A DNA stretch of 64,000 bases from the NCBI RefSeq assembly GCF_900996225.1, contig NZ_CAAJGL010000112.1, forward strand, positions 310,001 to 374,000, given 5' to 3'. The notes beneath the pieces are model-generated. The model searched no databases. It saw nothing but the letters and a program-made list of their open reading frames with translations, and had not been told where the DNA came from. The stretch is from Paraburkholderia sp. BCC1884. GTDB taxonomy: Bacteria; Pseudomonadota; Gammaproteobacteria; Burkholderiales; Burkholderiaceae. Positions 1 to 8,684 of the stretch are shown here, piece by piece; position 1 is the stretch's first letter; each line of letters begins with the position of its first letter. The position numbers and the translations under genes were made by a program.

Positions 1-1
1 T

Positions 2-319
2 TTGATCGGGGTTTTCGCGTTGGGTGCGTCGGGTGTCGCAATGGCCGGCGGCCTTAACGTTGGTGTCAACATCGGCATTCCCGCGCCGATTTATGTCGCT
101 CCTGCGCCGATGTATGCAGCGCCGCCGCCCCCGCCGCCGGTCGTGTATCAACCGGCTCCTGTGTACTACGGTGGCCCGGCAGTCGTGATCGGCTGGCATG
201 GCGACCGCTACTGGGACGGCCGCCGCTACTGGGGACGCGACGACTGGTATCGTCATCATCCCCCGGGTCGTGCCGACTACGGTCGCGACCACTACGACAA
301 CCATCGCGGCTGGCACTAA
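2..319 (+). CDS. Proline-rich exported protein, 5' end missing
   Basis: The reading frame is open at the left edge, so the true start lies outside the window; the TTG at position 2 is unlikely to be the start. The visible N-terminus (IGVFALGASGVAMAGG) is the hydrophobic core and cleavage region of a Sec signal peptide with an AMA|GG-type site. The mature part is a Pro/Ala-rich stretch with a PPPPPPP run, followed by a Tyr/Trp/Arg/His/Asp-rich tail (YWDGRRYWGRDDWY). Small secreted proteins of this composition are common in Burkholderia and have no established function; a periplasmic or surface role is inferred from the signal peptide only. Confidence 0.7.
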   Translation: MIGVFALGASGVAMAGGLNVGVNIGIPAPIYVAPAPMYAAPPPPPPVVYQPAPVYYGGPAVVIGWHGDRYWDGRRYWGRDDWYRHHPPGRADYGRDHYDNHRGWH

Positions 320-357
320 GCGCGCGAACGGACTGCGGCTCGACGTAGCCGCAGAGT

Positions 358-387
358 AAAAAAACCGCCCTCAAGGGCGGTTTTTTA
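358..387 (+). terminator. Intrinsic terminator, likely bidirectional
   Basis: ACCGCCC and GGGCGGT pair around a TCAA loop, with a T6 run on the right and an A run on the left. It closes the exported-protein gene. A second hairpin (CTGCGGCT/AGCCGCAG, 333-354) lies just before it. Confidence 0.9.
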
Positions 388-573
388 TTGCGCTCGCGTG
401 AGACGCAGACGTCGACCCGAGCGCTTGCGTTATTGCGTCGCACACGTCATGCACATTCGCACACTTGCGCGAAGCCGCAAGCGATCGACCGGTTCGACAG
501 CAGCCCGGTCGGCACGGGTTTATTGGGTAGAATTCCCTCACATTGCCATCGCCCAATCACCAATAAGGCCCCT

Positions 574-2523
574 ATGACAACTGGCTTGCGCAGGGTTCAA
601 ACGCTTCGTGCACTTCGGTGCGGCGTGCTTCATAAACTCTCGCGTGTCGGTTTGCCGGTGGCGCCGCGTGCATGGCGCACGGCGTGTGGGCTGGCGATCA
701 GCGGCGTACTCGTCGTCGTGGGCATGCTCGCCGCGTCGCCGGCCCACGCGGTCTACGCGATCGCGCAATATGGCGAGCCGAAATATCCCGCCGGCTTCAA
801 GCACTTCGACTACGTCAACCCCGACGCGCCGAAGGGCGGCACGCTCGTGATGGCCAATCCGGGCCGTCTCACGAGCTTCGATAAATTCAATCCGTTCACG
901 CTGCGCGGCAATACCGCGCCGGGTATCGACCTGCTGTTCGAAAGCCTGGCGACCGGCAGCAGCGACGAAGTGGCCTCGGCCTACGGCCTGCTCGCCGACG
1001 ACATCGCCATTGCGCCGGACGGCATGTCGACCACCTTCCACATCAATCCGCGTGCGCGTTTTTCGAACGGCGATCCGGTGACCGCCGACGACGTCAAGTT
1101 TTCGCTCGACACGCTTAAAAGCCCGCAGGCCGCACCGCAGTTCGCCTCGTACTTTGCCGAGATCACGCGCGCGGTGGTGGTCGATCCGCACACGATCCGC
1201 TTCGAGTTCCATCAGCGCAATCGTGAGTTGCCGCTGCTCGCGGGCGGCATGCCGGTGTTCTCGCGCAAGTGGGGGATGAAGCCCGACGGCAGCCGCATTC
1301 CGTTCGATCAACTGGCGTTCGAAAAGCCGATTGCGAGCGGTCCATATCTGATCGACCAGTACGACAACGGACGCACCATCACGTACCGACGCGACCCGAA
1401 CTACTGGGGGGCAAGCTTGCCGGTGCGGGTCGGCACGAACAACTTCGACCGGATCGTCTACAAGCTTTATTCGGATGCGGTCGCGCGGCTCGAAGCGTTC
1501 AAGGCAGGGGAGTACGACGCGCTGGTCGAGTACGTCGCGCGCAACTGGGTGCGGCGCGACGTGGGCAAGAAGTTCGACAGCGGCGAGCTGATCAAGCATG
1601 AATTCCCGCAACATAACGGCACCGGTATGCAGGGCTTCATGCTGAATACACGTCGGCCGCTGTTTCAGGACGTGCGGGTGCGCAAGGCGCTCGACCTCGC
1701 GCTCGACTTCCAGTGGCTGAACCGTCAGTTGTTCTTCAATCAGTACAGCCGCATCGACAGTTTTTTTGCCAACACCGATTTGCAGGCGAAGGGACTGCCT
1801 TCGCCAGGTGAGCTGGCGTTGCTCGAGCCGTGGCGCGCGACACTCGATCCCGCCGTGTTCGGCTTGCCGCCCAAACAGCCCGATACCGATCCGCCCGGCT
1901 CGCTGCGTGCCAATCTGCTGCAGGCGCGTGCGTTGTTGCAGCAGGCCGGCTGGACCTATCGCGACGGCGCGTTGCGCAACGCCAAAGGCGAGCCGTTCCA
2001 GTTCGAGATTCTCGACGACTCCGGCTCGTCCGCGCAGATGGAGCCGATCGTCGCGACCTTCATCCGCAACCTGCAGAAGCTGGGCATTACCGCGACGTTC
2101 CGCGTGTCGGATTTCGCGGTCTATCAGAAGCGTCTCGATGCCTTCGATTTCGACACCACGACGATTCGCATGCCCGACGTGCAAGTGCCGGGTTCGGAGC
2201 AGATCGACCGCTTCGGCAGCAAGGCCGCGGGCACGCCGGGTTCCGACAACCTGATCGGGCTGAAGTCGCCGGCCGTCGACGCGATTCTGCGCGCGCTCGT
2301 GCAGGCGCAGACGCGCGAACAGCTACTCGACGCAACTCATGCGCTCGACCGCGTGCTGATGCATGGCTACTATGTTGTGCCGCATTGGTACAGCGCGACG
2401 CATCGGGTGGCGTTCAAGCGCGGGCTGGCGTGGCCAAAAACGCTGCCCCTGTACTATGGCGCGGAAGGCTGGATCACGTCGACGTGGTGGTACGCGCAGC
2501 CGTCTCAGCCCGCGCAGCCGTAG
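574..2523 (+). CDS. yejA: Oligopeptide ABC transporter, periplasmic substrate-binding protein (YejA type)
   Basis: This 649-residue protein belongs to the SBP_bac_5 (DppA/OppA/YejA) family and captures peptides in the periplasm for the YejBEF importer encoded next. The YejA-like mature N-terminus is recognisable (YGEPKYPAGFKHFDYVNPDA). The ATG at 574 gives an unusually long signal peptide: a basic n-region of about 37 residues, the hydrophobic stretch GLAISGVLVVVGMLAA and cleavage after AHA (residue 59). A GTG at 625 would give a shorter, more typical leader. The frame stays open upstream to 388, but that extension crosses the preceding terminator and is rejected. In enterobacteria YejABEF imports the peptide-nucleotide antibiotic microcin C; the natural substrates here are unknown. 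Confidence 0.9.
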   Translation: MTTGLRRVQTLRALRCGVLHKLSRVGLPVAPRAWRTACGLAISGVLVVVGMLAASPAHAVYAIAQYGEPKYPAGFKHFDYVNPDAPKGGTLVMANPGRLTSFDKFNPFTLRGNTAPGIDLLFESLATGSSDEVASAYGLLADDIAIAPDGMSTTFHINPRARFSNGDPVTADDVKFSLDTLKSPQAAPQFASYFAEITRAVVVDPHTIRFEFHQRNRELPLLAGGMPVFSRKWGMKPDGSRIPFDQLAFEKPIASGPYLIDQYDNGRTITYRRDPNYWGASLPVRVGTNNFDRIVYKLYSDAVARLEAFKAGEYDALVEYVARNWVRRDVGKKFDSGELIKHEFPQHNGTGMQGFMLNTRRPLFQDVRVRKALDLALDFQWLNRQLFFNQYSRIDSFFANTDLQAKGLPSPGELALLEPWRATLDPAVFGLPPKQPDTDPPGSLRANLLQARALLQQAGWTYRDGALRNAKGEPFQFEILDDSGSSAQMEPIVATFIRNLQKLGITATFRVSDFAVYQKRLDAFDFDTTTIRMPDVQVPGSEQIDRFGSKAAGTPGSDNLIGLKSPAVDAILRALVQAQTREQLLDATHALDRVLMHGYYVVPHWYSATHRVAFKRGLAWPKTLPLYYGAEGWITSTWWYAQPSQPAQP

Positions 2524-2602
2524 CCGTAGCCGCGTCCGCACGAACGCCTGCGCTGATTCACGCCCATCATTTACCCAACGTCGTCGCACCGGAAAAGCCG
2601 CC

Positions 2603-3640
2603 ATGTGGAGCTACATCCTCAAACGCCTGCTGCTGATGATCCCGACGCTGCTCGGTGTGCTGACGCTCACCTTCGCCGTGATCCAGTTCGTTCCGGGCGG
2701 CCCGGTCGAGCAGATGCAGCACGAACTGCGCAAGGGTGCGGAGAACGGCGCGCCGTTCGGTCTGCGCGCGCATAGCGGCGTGGACGCGCAGCAGATCGCG
2801 CAGCTGAAAGCGCTATACGGTTTCGACAAACCGCCGCTCGAACGCTACGGGCTGATGCTCAAGCGCTTCTCGACCTTCGATCTCGGGCAGAGCTACTTTC
2901 GCCATCAGAGCGTCTGGTCGCTGATCGTTTCGAAGCTGCCGGTGTCGATCAGCATCGGCTTATGGACCTTCTTTCTGACCTATCTGATATCGGTGCCGCT
3001 CGGCATCGCGAAGGCCGTGCGTAACGGCTCGCGCTTCGATATCGCGACGAGTCTGGTGGTGTTGATCGGCTACGCGATTCCGGGCTTCGTGCTCGGCGTA
3101 CTGCTGCTCGTGCTGTTCGGCGGCGGCACCTTTCTGCAACTGTTTCCGCTGCGCAACCTCACCTCGGACAACTGGTCGCAGTTGAGTCTGGTCGGCAAGG
3201 TGCTCGACTATCTGTGGCATATCGCGATGCCGATCACGGCGTCGGTGGTGGGCAGTTTTGCGGTCGTCACCATGCTCACCAAGAATGCTTTTCTCGACGA
3301 AATCCGCAAGCAATACGTGTTGACCGCGCGCGCCAAAGGTTTGTCCGAGAAACGCGTGCTGTGGAAGCACGTGTTTCGCAATGCCTTGCTGCCGCTGATC
3401 GTCGGTTTTCCGGCGGCGTTCATCGGCGCGTTCTTCACCGGCAGTCTGCTGATCGAGACGCTGTTTTCGCTCGACGGCCTGGGCTTGCTGTCGTACGAAT
3501 CGGTGGTGCGCCGCGACTATCCGGTCGTGCTCGGTACGCTGTATCTGTTCACGCTGATCGGTCTGGCGACCAAGCTGATTTCCGATCTTTGCTACGTGTG
3601 GGTCGATCCCCGCATCCAATTCGAACAACTGGAGCGTTGA
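2603..3640 (+). CDS. yejB: Oligopeptide ABC transporter permease (YejB type)
   Basis: A 345-residue inner-membrane permease of the BPD_transp_1 (DppB/OppB) family. It opens with the usual N-terminal membrane helix (YILKRLLLMIPTLLGVLTLT), then a periplasmic segment, then five predicted helices. The cytoplasmic EAA loop that docks on the ATPase is seen as LTARAKGLSEKRVLWKHVFR. The start at 2603 follows a weak GGAAAAG signal and matches the family N-terminus. The stop shares a base with the next start (TGATG at 3638-3642), which indicates translational coupling within the yejABEF operon. Confidence 0.93.
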   Translation: MWSYILKRLLLMIPTLLGVLTLTFAVIQFVPGGPVEQMQHELRKGAENGAPFGLRAHSGVDAQQIAQLKALYGFDKPPLERYGLMLKRFSTFDLGQSYFRHQSVWSLIVSKLPVSISIGLWTFFLTYLISVPLGIAKAVRNGSRFDIATSLVVLIGYAIPGFVLGVLLLVLFGGGTFLQLFPLRNLTSDNWSQLSLVGKVLDYLWHIAMPITASVVGSFAVVTMLTKNAFLDEIRKQYVLTARAKGLSEKRVLWKHVFRNALLPLIVGFPAAFIGAFFTGSLLIETLFSLDGLGLLSYESVVRRDYPVVLGTLYLFTLIGLATKLISDLCYVWVDPRIQFEQLER

Positions 3641-4746
3641 TGAATCGAACTCGCCTTTCAGCCGACGCGGCGGCGCGCACCGAACCGGCCCGCGCGTTCG
3701 TTTCGCCGACGCCCGCCCGCCGGGTCTGGCGGCGCTTTCGCCAGCAACGCCTCGGCTACTGGAGTCTGATTGTGTTCGTGGTGGCGTTCGCGGCGAGCCT
3801 CGCAGGGCCGCTGTGGTCGAACGACAAGCCGTTGGTGGTGCGCTATGACGGCCACCTGTATTTCCCGATGTTCAAGACCTACGCCGAGACCACCTTCGGC
3901 GGCGATTTCCCGACCCCGGCCGACTATCTCGATCCGTACGTCAAGCAGCGTCTGGACGCGCCGGGCAATTTCGTCCTGTATCCGCCGAATCGCTACTACT
4001 ACGACACGCTGAACTACTTCTCCAAAGCGCCGAATCCCGCCCCGCCGTCGCGCGAAAACTGGCTTGGCACCGACGACCGTGGCCGCGATCTGTTCGCGCG
4101 CCTGCTCTATGGGTTCAGGGTGTCGGTGGAGTTCGGGCTGGTGCTGACCTTCATCGGGACGATCCTCGGCATTGCGGCAGGCGCCGTGCAGGGATACTTC
4201 GGAGGACGTACGGATATCATCGGGCAGCGGCTGATCGAAATCTGGAGCGCGATGCCGGAGTTGTATCTGCTGATCATCTTCTCGTCGATCTTCGAGCCGG
4301 GCTTCATTCTGCTGATCGTGCTGCTGTCGCTATTCGGCTGGATCGGTCTGTCCGATTACGTGCGCGCGGAGTTTCTGCGCAATCGCCAGCAGGACTATGT
4401 GCGGGCGGGGCGCGCGATGGGTCTGTCGAACTGGCAGATCATGTGGCGCCACGTGTTGCCCAATAGCCTGACACCGGTGATCACGTTCCTGCCGTTTCGT
4501 ATGAGCGGGGCGATTCTCGCGCTGACGAGCCTCGATTTTCTCGGCCTCGGCGTGCCGTCGCCGACCCCGAGCCTGGGCGAACTGCTTGCGCAAGGCAAGG
4601 CGAATCTCGACGCGTGGTGGATTTCCCTGTCCACCTTCGGCGTGCTGGTGGCGATGCTGTTGCTGCTGACCTTCATGGGCGACGCGCTGCGCAACGCGCT
4701 CGACACCCGCATCGCCGATGCGATGCGCGCCGGAGGCAATCAATGA
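3640..4746 (+). CDS. yejE: Oligopeptide ABC transporter permease (YejE type)
   Basis: The second permease of the importer, 368 residues. Residues 1-30 are a basic cytoplasmic extension, followed by the first helix (YWSLIVFVVAFAASLAG) and a periplasmic segment of about 100 residues (YFPMFKTYAETTFGGDFPTP) characteristic of YejE, which separates it from the shorter DppC/OppC proteins. The C-terminal half carries the EAA loop (RAGRAMGLSNWQIMWRHVLP). Its start overlaps the yejB stop by one base and its stop overlaps the yejF start (ATGA at 4743-4746), so all three membrane/ATPase genes should be made as one unit. Confidence 0.93.
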   Translation: MNRTRLSADAAARTEPARAFVSPTPARRVWRRFRQQRLGYWSLIVFVVAFAASLAGPLWSNDKPLVVRYDGHLYFPMFKTYAETTFGGDFPTPADYLDPYVKQRLDAPGNFVLYPPNRYYYDTLNYFSKAPNPAPPSRENWLGTDDRGRDLFARLLYGFRVSVEFGLVLTFIGTILGIAAGAVQGYFGGRTDIIGQRLIEIWSAMPELYLLIIFSSIFEPGFILLIVLLSLFGWIGLSDYVRAEFLRNRQQDYVRAGRAMGLSNWQIMWRHVLPNSLTPVITFLPFRMSGAILALTSLDFLGLGVPSPTPSLGELLAQGKANLDAWWISLSTFGVLVAMLLLLTFMGDALRNALDTRIADAMRAGGNQ

Positions 4747-6377
4747 GCGCGCCGCTGGACCACGACGCACGACAGGGCGTGACGCCGCCGCTGCTCGAAC
4801 TCGACCGTCTGCACGTGAGCTTCGGCGACACCGTCGCCGTGAGCGACGTTACGCTTGCGATCCAACGCGGCGAACGGGTCGCGCTGGTGGGCGAATCGGG
4901 CTCGGGCAAGAGCGTGACCGCGCTATCGATCCTGCGCCTCCTGAGCGACGCGCAGGTGAGCGGGGCGATCCGTTTCGACGGCGAGGATCTGCTCGTCAAA
5001 AGCGAGCGCGAGATGCGCGGCCTGCGCGGCTCGGACATCGCGATGATCTTCCAGGAGCCGATGACGGCGCTGAACCCGCTGTTTACGGTCGGCGATCAGA
5101 TCGCGGAAACCATCGTCGTGCATGACGGCGTGAGCGCCAGCGAGGCCCGCAAACGCGCCGTCGCGTTGCTGGGGCGCACGGGTATCGCCGAGCCAGGCAA
5201 GCGTGTGAACAGCTACCCGCATCAGCTCTCGGGCGGTCAACGGCAACGCGCGATGATCGCGATGGCCCTCGCGTGCCGTCCGCGTCTTCTGTTGGCCGAC
5301 GAGCCCACCACGGCGCTCGACGTGACGATCCGCGCGCAGATCGTCGAGTTGCTGCTCGAACTGCAGCGCGACGAAGCGGAGAAGCGCGGCATGGCCGTGC
5401 TGCTGATCACGCACGACCTGAATCTCGTGCGCCACTTCGCGCAGCGCGTCGCGGTGATGGAGAAGGGCGTGCTGGTGGAGAGCGGACCGGTCGAGCAGGT
5501 TTTCGCGTCGCCGCAGCATCCGTACACGCAGCGCCTGCTCGCGAGCCGGCCCGAGCGCACGGTGGTGCCGGTGCTGCCGATTGCACCCGTGCTGCTCGAA
5601 GCACGCGAAGTGTCGGTGGAATTCAAAACGAAGCTGCCGGGTTTCAGCGGCTGGTTTCGCTCGGGACATTTTCGCGCGGTCGACGAGGCGAATATATCGG
5701 TGCGCCAGGGCGAGACCCTGGGGATCGTCGGCGAATCGGGATCGGGCAAGTCCACGTTGGCGATGGCGCTGCTCGGACTGCAGCGCGTCGCGCACGGCGA
5801 GATCGACTTTCAGGGCAGGGCGCTCGGCAGCTATCGCGGCGCCGAGCAGACCGCCTTACGCTCGAACATGCAAGTCGTATTTCAGGATCCGTTCAGTTCG
5901 CTGTCGCCGCGTCAGACCGTCGAACGCATTGTCGGCGAAGGGCTGGCGCTGCATCGTCCGCAGATGAGCCCGCAGGCGCGGCGCGACAAGGTGGTGTCGG
6001 TGCTGCGCGAAGTCGGCCTCGACCGCACGGTGCTGTATCGCTATCCGCACGAATTCTCCGGCGGTCAGCGTCAACGGATCGCGATTGCGCGGGCGCTGGT
6101 GCTGGAGCCACGCATCCTGATCCTCGACGAACCAACCAGCGCGCTCGATGTTTCCATCCAGCAGCAAGTTCTCAAACTGCTCGCCGGGTTGCAACAGAAG
6201 TACAACCTCGGCTTCGTTTTCATCAGCCACGACCTCGCCGTCATCGGGGCAATGGCGCACCGAGTGGCGGTGATGCAAAACGGTTCGATCGTGGAAAGTG
6301 GCGCGGTTGAGCAGATTTTTGCGACGCCGTCGCACCCGTACACTCGAAAGCTGCTGAAAGCGGCGCTTGACCATTGA
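4743..6377 (+). CDS. yejF: Oligopeptide ABC transporter, fused double ATPase (YejF type)
   Basis: A 544-residue protein with two ABC ATPase domains in one chain, equivalent to a DppD-DppF fusion, which powers import through YejB/YejE. Walker A motifs are GESGSGKS at residues 50-57 and GESGSGKST in the second half. Signature motifs (LSGGQRQR, FSGGQRQR) and Walker B motifs (LLLADEPTTALD, LILDEPTSALD) are intact in both halves. Both domains end with the oligopeptide-transporter extension (HPYTQRLL, HPYTRKLL). No terminator is visible right after the stop. Confidence 0.95.
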   Translation: MSAPLDHDARQGVTPPLLELDRLHVSFGDTVAVSDVTLAIQRGERVALVGESGSGKSVTALSILRLLSDAQVSGAIRFDGEDLLVKSEREMRGLRGSDIAMIFQEPMTALNPLFTVGDQIAETIVVHDGVSASEARKRAVALLGRTGIAEPGKRVNSYPHQLSGGQRQRAMIAMALACRPRLLLADEPTTALDVTIRAQIVELLLELQRDEAEKRGMAVLLITHDLNLVRHFAQRVAVMEKGVLVESGPVEQVFASPQHPYTQRLLASRPERTVVPVLPIAPVLLEAREVSVEFKTKLPGFSGWFRSGHFRAVDEANISVRQGETLGIVGESGSGKSTLAMALLGLQRVAHGEIDFQGRALGSYRGAEQTALRSNMQVVFQDPFSSLSPRQTVERIVGEGLALHRPQMSPQARRDKVVSVLREVGLDRTVLYRYPHEFSGGQRQRIAIARALVLEPRILILDEPTSALDVSIQQQVLKLLAGLQQKYNLGFVFISHDLAVIGAMAHRVAVMQNGSIVESGAVEQIFATPSHPYTRKLLKAALDH

Positions 6378-6432
6378 TTTTTCACCCTTTCACCAATTGG
6401 GTGCGTCTCTCGATTGTATTTTTCTATTTGTT

Positions 6433-6461
6433 TTGACACGTGAATACTTACTGGCTAGTAT
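6433..6461 (+). promoter_or_regulatory. Sigma-70 promoter of the NlpC/P60 gene
   Basis: A perfect -35 TTGACA (6433-6438), a 17-bp spacer and -10 TAGTAT (6456-6461) lie 54 bp before the ATG, in a local AT-rich stretch. This shows the peptidase gene has its own promoter, separate from yejABEF. Confidence 0.8.
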
Positions 6462-6514
6462 CGACCAAACTTTTTTCCGTAGACCCCTGATTTTTAGGCA
6501 AAAAATACCGACCA

Positions 6515-7180
6515 ATGCAGCACAGAAACCTAACCCAGGCTTGCACGCGCGTCGTCGCCGGGATGTTCATTGGCGTCTTGATGGCAGCAACTCCCGGCGC
6601 TTTCGCCGACGAAGTAAGCAGTTTTAATCAGAATGCCTCATTTTCGACCTCCACCGGGTCGAATTCCTTGTCCTCCCCGAATTCGCAAGCGGCCGCTCCC
6701 GACAGCGACGGCGGCGCCAAATCGTTCCTTTCCGGCATGGCCGGCAAAGCGGGCGACGTGGTCGTCGGCGCGCTGAACATGATCGGCGTTCGCTATCGCT
6801 GGGGTGGCAACACCCCCGATTCCGGGCTCGATTGCAGCGGTTTCGTCCGCTACGTGTTCCAGGACACGCTCGGTATGGCGCTGCCGCGTCGCGCCGAGGA
6901 AATGAGCCGTGTCGGCGAAAAGGTTCGCGTCAGCGACCTGAAGCCGGGCGATCTGGTGTTCTTCAACACCATGCGCCGCACTTTCTCGCACGTCGGCATC
7001 TATATCGGCGACAACAAGTTCGTGCACTCGCCTTCTACGGGCAGCACGATCCGCGTCGACGACATGGATAGCGGCTATTGGGAAAAGCGTTTCACCGGCG
7101 CGCGCCGGATCGAGACTTCCTACCAGGAAGGCGAAGATCTGCGCAAGCGTGTGAACGCGACGATCGGCGGCAATAACTGA
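6515..7180 (+). CDS. Secreted NlpC/P60 (C40) peptidoglycan peptidase
   Basis: 221 residues. A Sec signal peptide (residues 1-31, ending AFA) is followed by a Ser/Asn-rich linker to about residue 70 and one NlpC/P60 domain to the end. The family cleaves D-Glu-meso-DAP bonds in peptidoglycan stem peptides. The catalytic Cys107 sits in LDCSGFVRYVF, the general base is His159 in SHVGIYIGDNKF, and His171 is the likely third residue. The DLKPGDLVFF strand is typical of the fold. There is no separate cell-wall-binding domain. Expression is expected from the promoter at 6433-6461, and the gene ends at a strong terminator. The closest named relatives would be Spr/MepS-like endopeptidases, but there is no lipobox here. 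Confidence 0.9.
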   Translation: MQHRNLTQACTRVVAGMFIGVLMAATPGAFADEVSSFNQNASFSTSTGSNSLSSPNSQAAAPDSDGGAKSFLSGMAGKAGDVVVGALNMIGVRYRWGGNTPDSGLDCSGFVRYVFQDTLGMALPRRAEEMSRVGEKVRVSDLKPGDLVFFNTMRRTFSHVGIYIGDNKFVHSPSTGSTIRVDDMDSGYWEKRFTGARRIETSYQEGEDLRKRVNATIGGNN

Positions 7181-7215
7181 TTCTGCCCCGCGTCGGTGCA
7201 TCCGGCGCCAGGTAC

Positions 7216-7249
7216 AAAAAAGCCTGCTTCGAATGAAGCAGGCTTTTTG
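7216..7249. terminator. Bidirectional intrinsic terminator between convergent genes
   Basis: AAGCCTGCTTC and GAAGCAGGCTT pair around GAAT (stem of about 11 bp), with an A run on the left and a T run on the right. It serves the NlpC/P60 gene on the plus strand and the patatin gene on the minus strand. Confidence 0.9.
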
Positions 7250-7305
7250 CATTGGGGCGGCGTGTTTTGGTGCAACCGGCCGGCGCTTGATGCCCGGACG
7301 TCGCG

Positions 7306-8253
7306 CTATGCCGCGACGCGACTTGCGGCGAGCTTGCGTTGCAACTCCGGCATGATCTTCGCGGCTGCTTCCTCACCGGCCAGAATCGCGGCGTTGCGCT
7401 GCGAGAAGTCGCTGCCGCTCATGGCGGCCAGATTCGGGCGGATGACGATGTCGGCGTATTTGTCGAGCTCGTAGGCCTTGATCGTCTGGCCCATGATCGT
7501 GAAGGTCTGCATCAGCACGTCGAAGGAACTGGCCGTCAGGCCGCTTTCCGGACGCTGCGAGATATCCACGGCGATCACGAAATCCGCGCCCATCTTGCGT
7601 GCGAACGACGCCGGCACCGGGCTCACCAGGCCGCCGTCGACATATTCGTGACCGCCGATCTTCACTGGCTCGAAAATCGACGGCACGCTGCACGAGGCGC
7701 GCACCGCGATGCCGGTGTTGCCACGCTGGAACAGGATCGGCTGACCGGTTCTGAGGTCGGTGGCGACCACGCCGAGCGGCTTGACCATCTTCTCGATCGG
7801 ACGATTGTTCAGCGTCGTGTTCAGGTAGTTCTGCAGCGCCACGCCTTGCAGGAAGCCGCGGGTGCGAAACGGCATGGCCCAGTCGCTGATCGACGCTTCG
7901 TCCATCGTCAGCGCCAGCTTGTTCAGCGCGAAGCCGTTCATACCGGACGCGTACAGCGCGCCCACCACCGAGCCCGCGCTAGTGCCGGCCACCAGATCCA
8001 CCTGAATGTTACGCGCCTCGAGCGCCTTGATGACGCCAATGTGGGCGAACCCCCGCGCGGCACCGCCGCCAAGCGCCAGCGCGACGCGGACGGGCCGCTG
8101 CGGCTTGTCGAGCGGCGGCGTGGGCGGCACGGTCGTGGTGGCCACCGGGGCGTTGTCGGTTTTGCCGCCGGTCGTGGTGCAGGCGGCCAGCACGGCGGAT
8201 GCTGCGGCCAGCGAGAAATTGCGACGGGCGAGGTTAGGCGGTGAAGGTTTCAA
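7306..8253 (-). CDS. Patatin-like phospholipase lipoprotein (RssA type)
   Basis: A patatin-family serine hydrolase with a Ser-Asp dyad. The oxyanion loop is GGGAARG, the nucleophile Ser92 lies in GTSAG and the catalytic Asp in VDGGLVSP. The TTG at 8253 is chosen as start because GGAG lies 6 nt before it; a TTG at 8289 in the same frame is the longest alternative but lacks this signal. From this start the N-terminus has RRNFSL (residues 10-15) followed by AAASAVLAAC, which is both a twin-arginine-like motif and a lipobox with Cys25. The substrate is unknown: RssA-like patatins are poorly characterised, and lipid deacylation at the membrane is an inference from the family. Confidence 0.88.
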   Translation of the reverse strand: MKPSPPNLARRNFSLAAASAVLAACTTTGGKTDNAPVATTTVPPTPPLDKPQRPVRVALALGGGAARGFAHIGVIKALEARNIQVDLVAGTSAGSVVGALYASGMNGFALNKLALTMDEASISDWAMPFRTRGFLQGVALQNYLNTTLNNRPIEKMVKPLGVVATDLRTGQPILFQRGNTGIAVRASCSVPSIFEPVKIGGHEYVDGGLVSPVPASFARKMGADFVIAVDISQRPESGLTASSFDVLMQTFTIMGQTIKAYELDKYADIVIRPNLAAMSGSDFSQRNAAILAGEEAAAKIMPELQRKLAASRVAA

Positions 8254-8684
8254 CGAATTCTCCAGCAACGGCGCGGGCGGCGTAGTCAACGTCGCTGCGG
8301 GCCGCGATCAGGCGGATAGTCAAACGGACGGGATCGCCGGCTGGCGATTCCATGCGCTGTGGTTACTATCTCCAGCCGCAGCGCGCGCACATCATAAATC
8401 AAAGCTTCGCGGGCGCGGCTGCGCCGTAATGAAACGTTGCAGAGGAAGCCCTCGGGCGTCGCGCTACGCGTCCCACGACCCGCTTGCACATCACACGGCG
8501 CTTCGCCATAGGCCGTTTGGACGAGGGCAGGCAGGCCGCTGTCGGAAGGTATAATTCGGCTCTCATATTTAATTCCTTCGTGTCCGTGCCCGGCGTTGTC
8601 CTGCCGGTAGGGCGCGTTCCGCTGCCGCGTTTCGCAGGCGATCTCTGCCTCGGGCGCCGGCGCCTGTCTTCCGAGTAACCGCTA
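8254..8684. other. Intergenic region upstream of gltX with a consensus -10
   Basis: A 431-bp divergent region between the patatin gene and gltX. A perfect TATAAT at 8550-8555 faces gltX but has no good -35 at the right distance, so the promoter call is tentative. gltX itself lacks a clear Shine-Dalgarno sequence. The open frames across the region have no recognisable product and no initiation signals. Confidence 0.5.

Noticed and set aside
388..573. N-terminal extension of yejA by 62 codons
   Set aside because: It would begin right at the end of the preceding terminator, and the ATG at 574 is followed by a complete, if long, signal peptide.
538..2184. A 548-codon antisense frame over yejA
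   Set aside because: Shadow of yejA; composition (Arg/His/Glu-rich) is that of a reverse frame.
8006..8554. 182-codon plus-strand frame upstream of gltX
   Set aside because: Its first part is antisense to the patatin gene and the rest is non-coding with a -10 box; no family seen.
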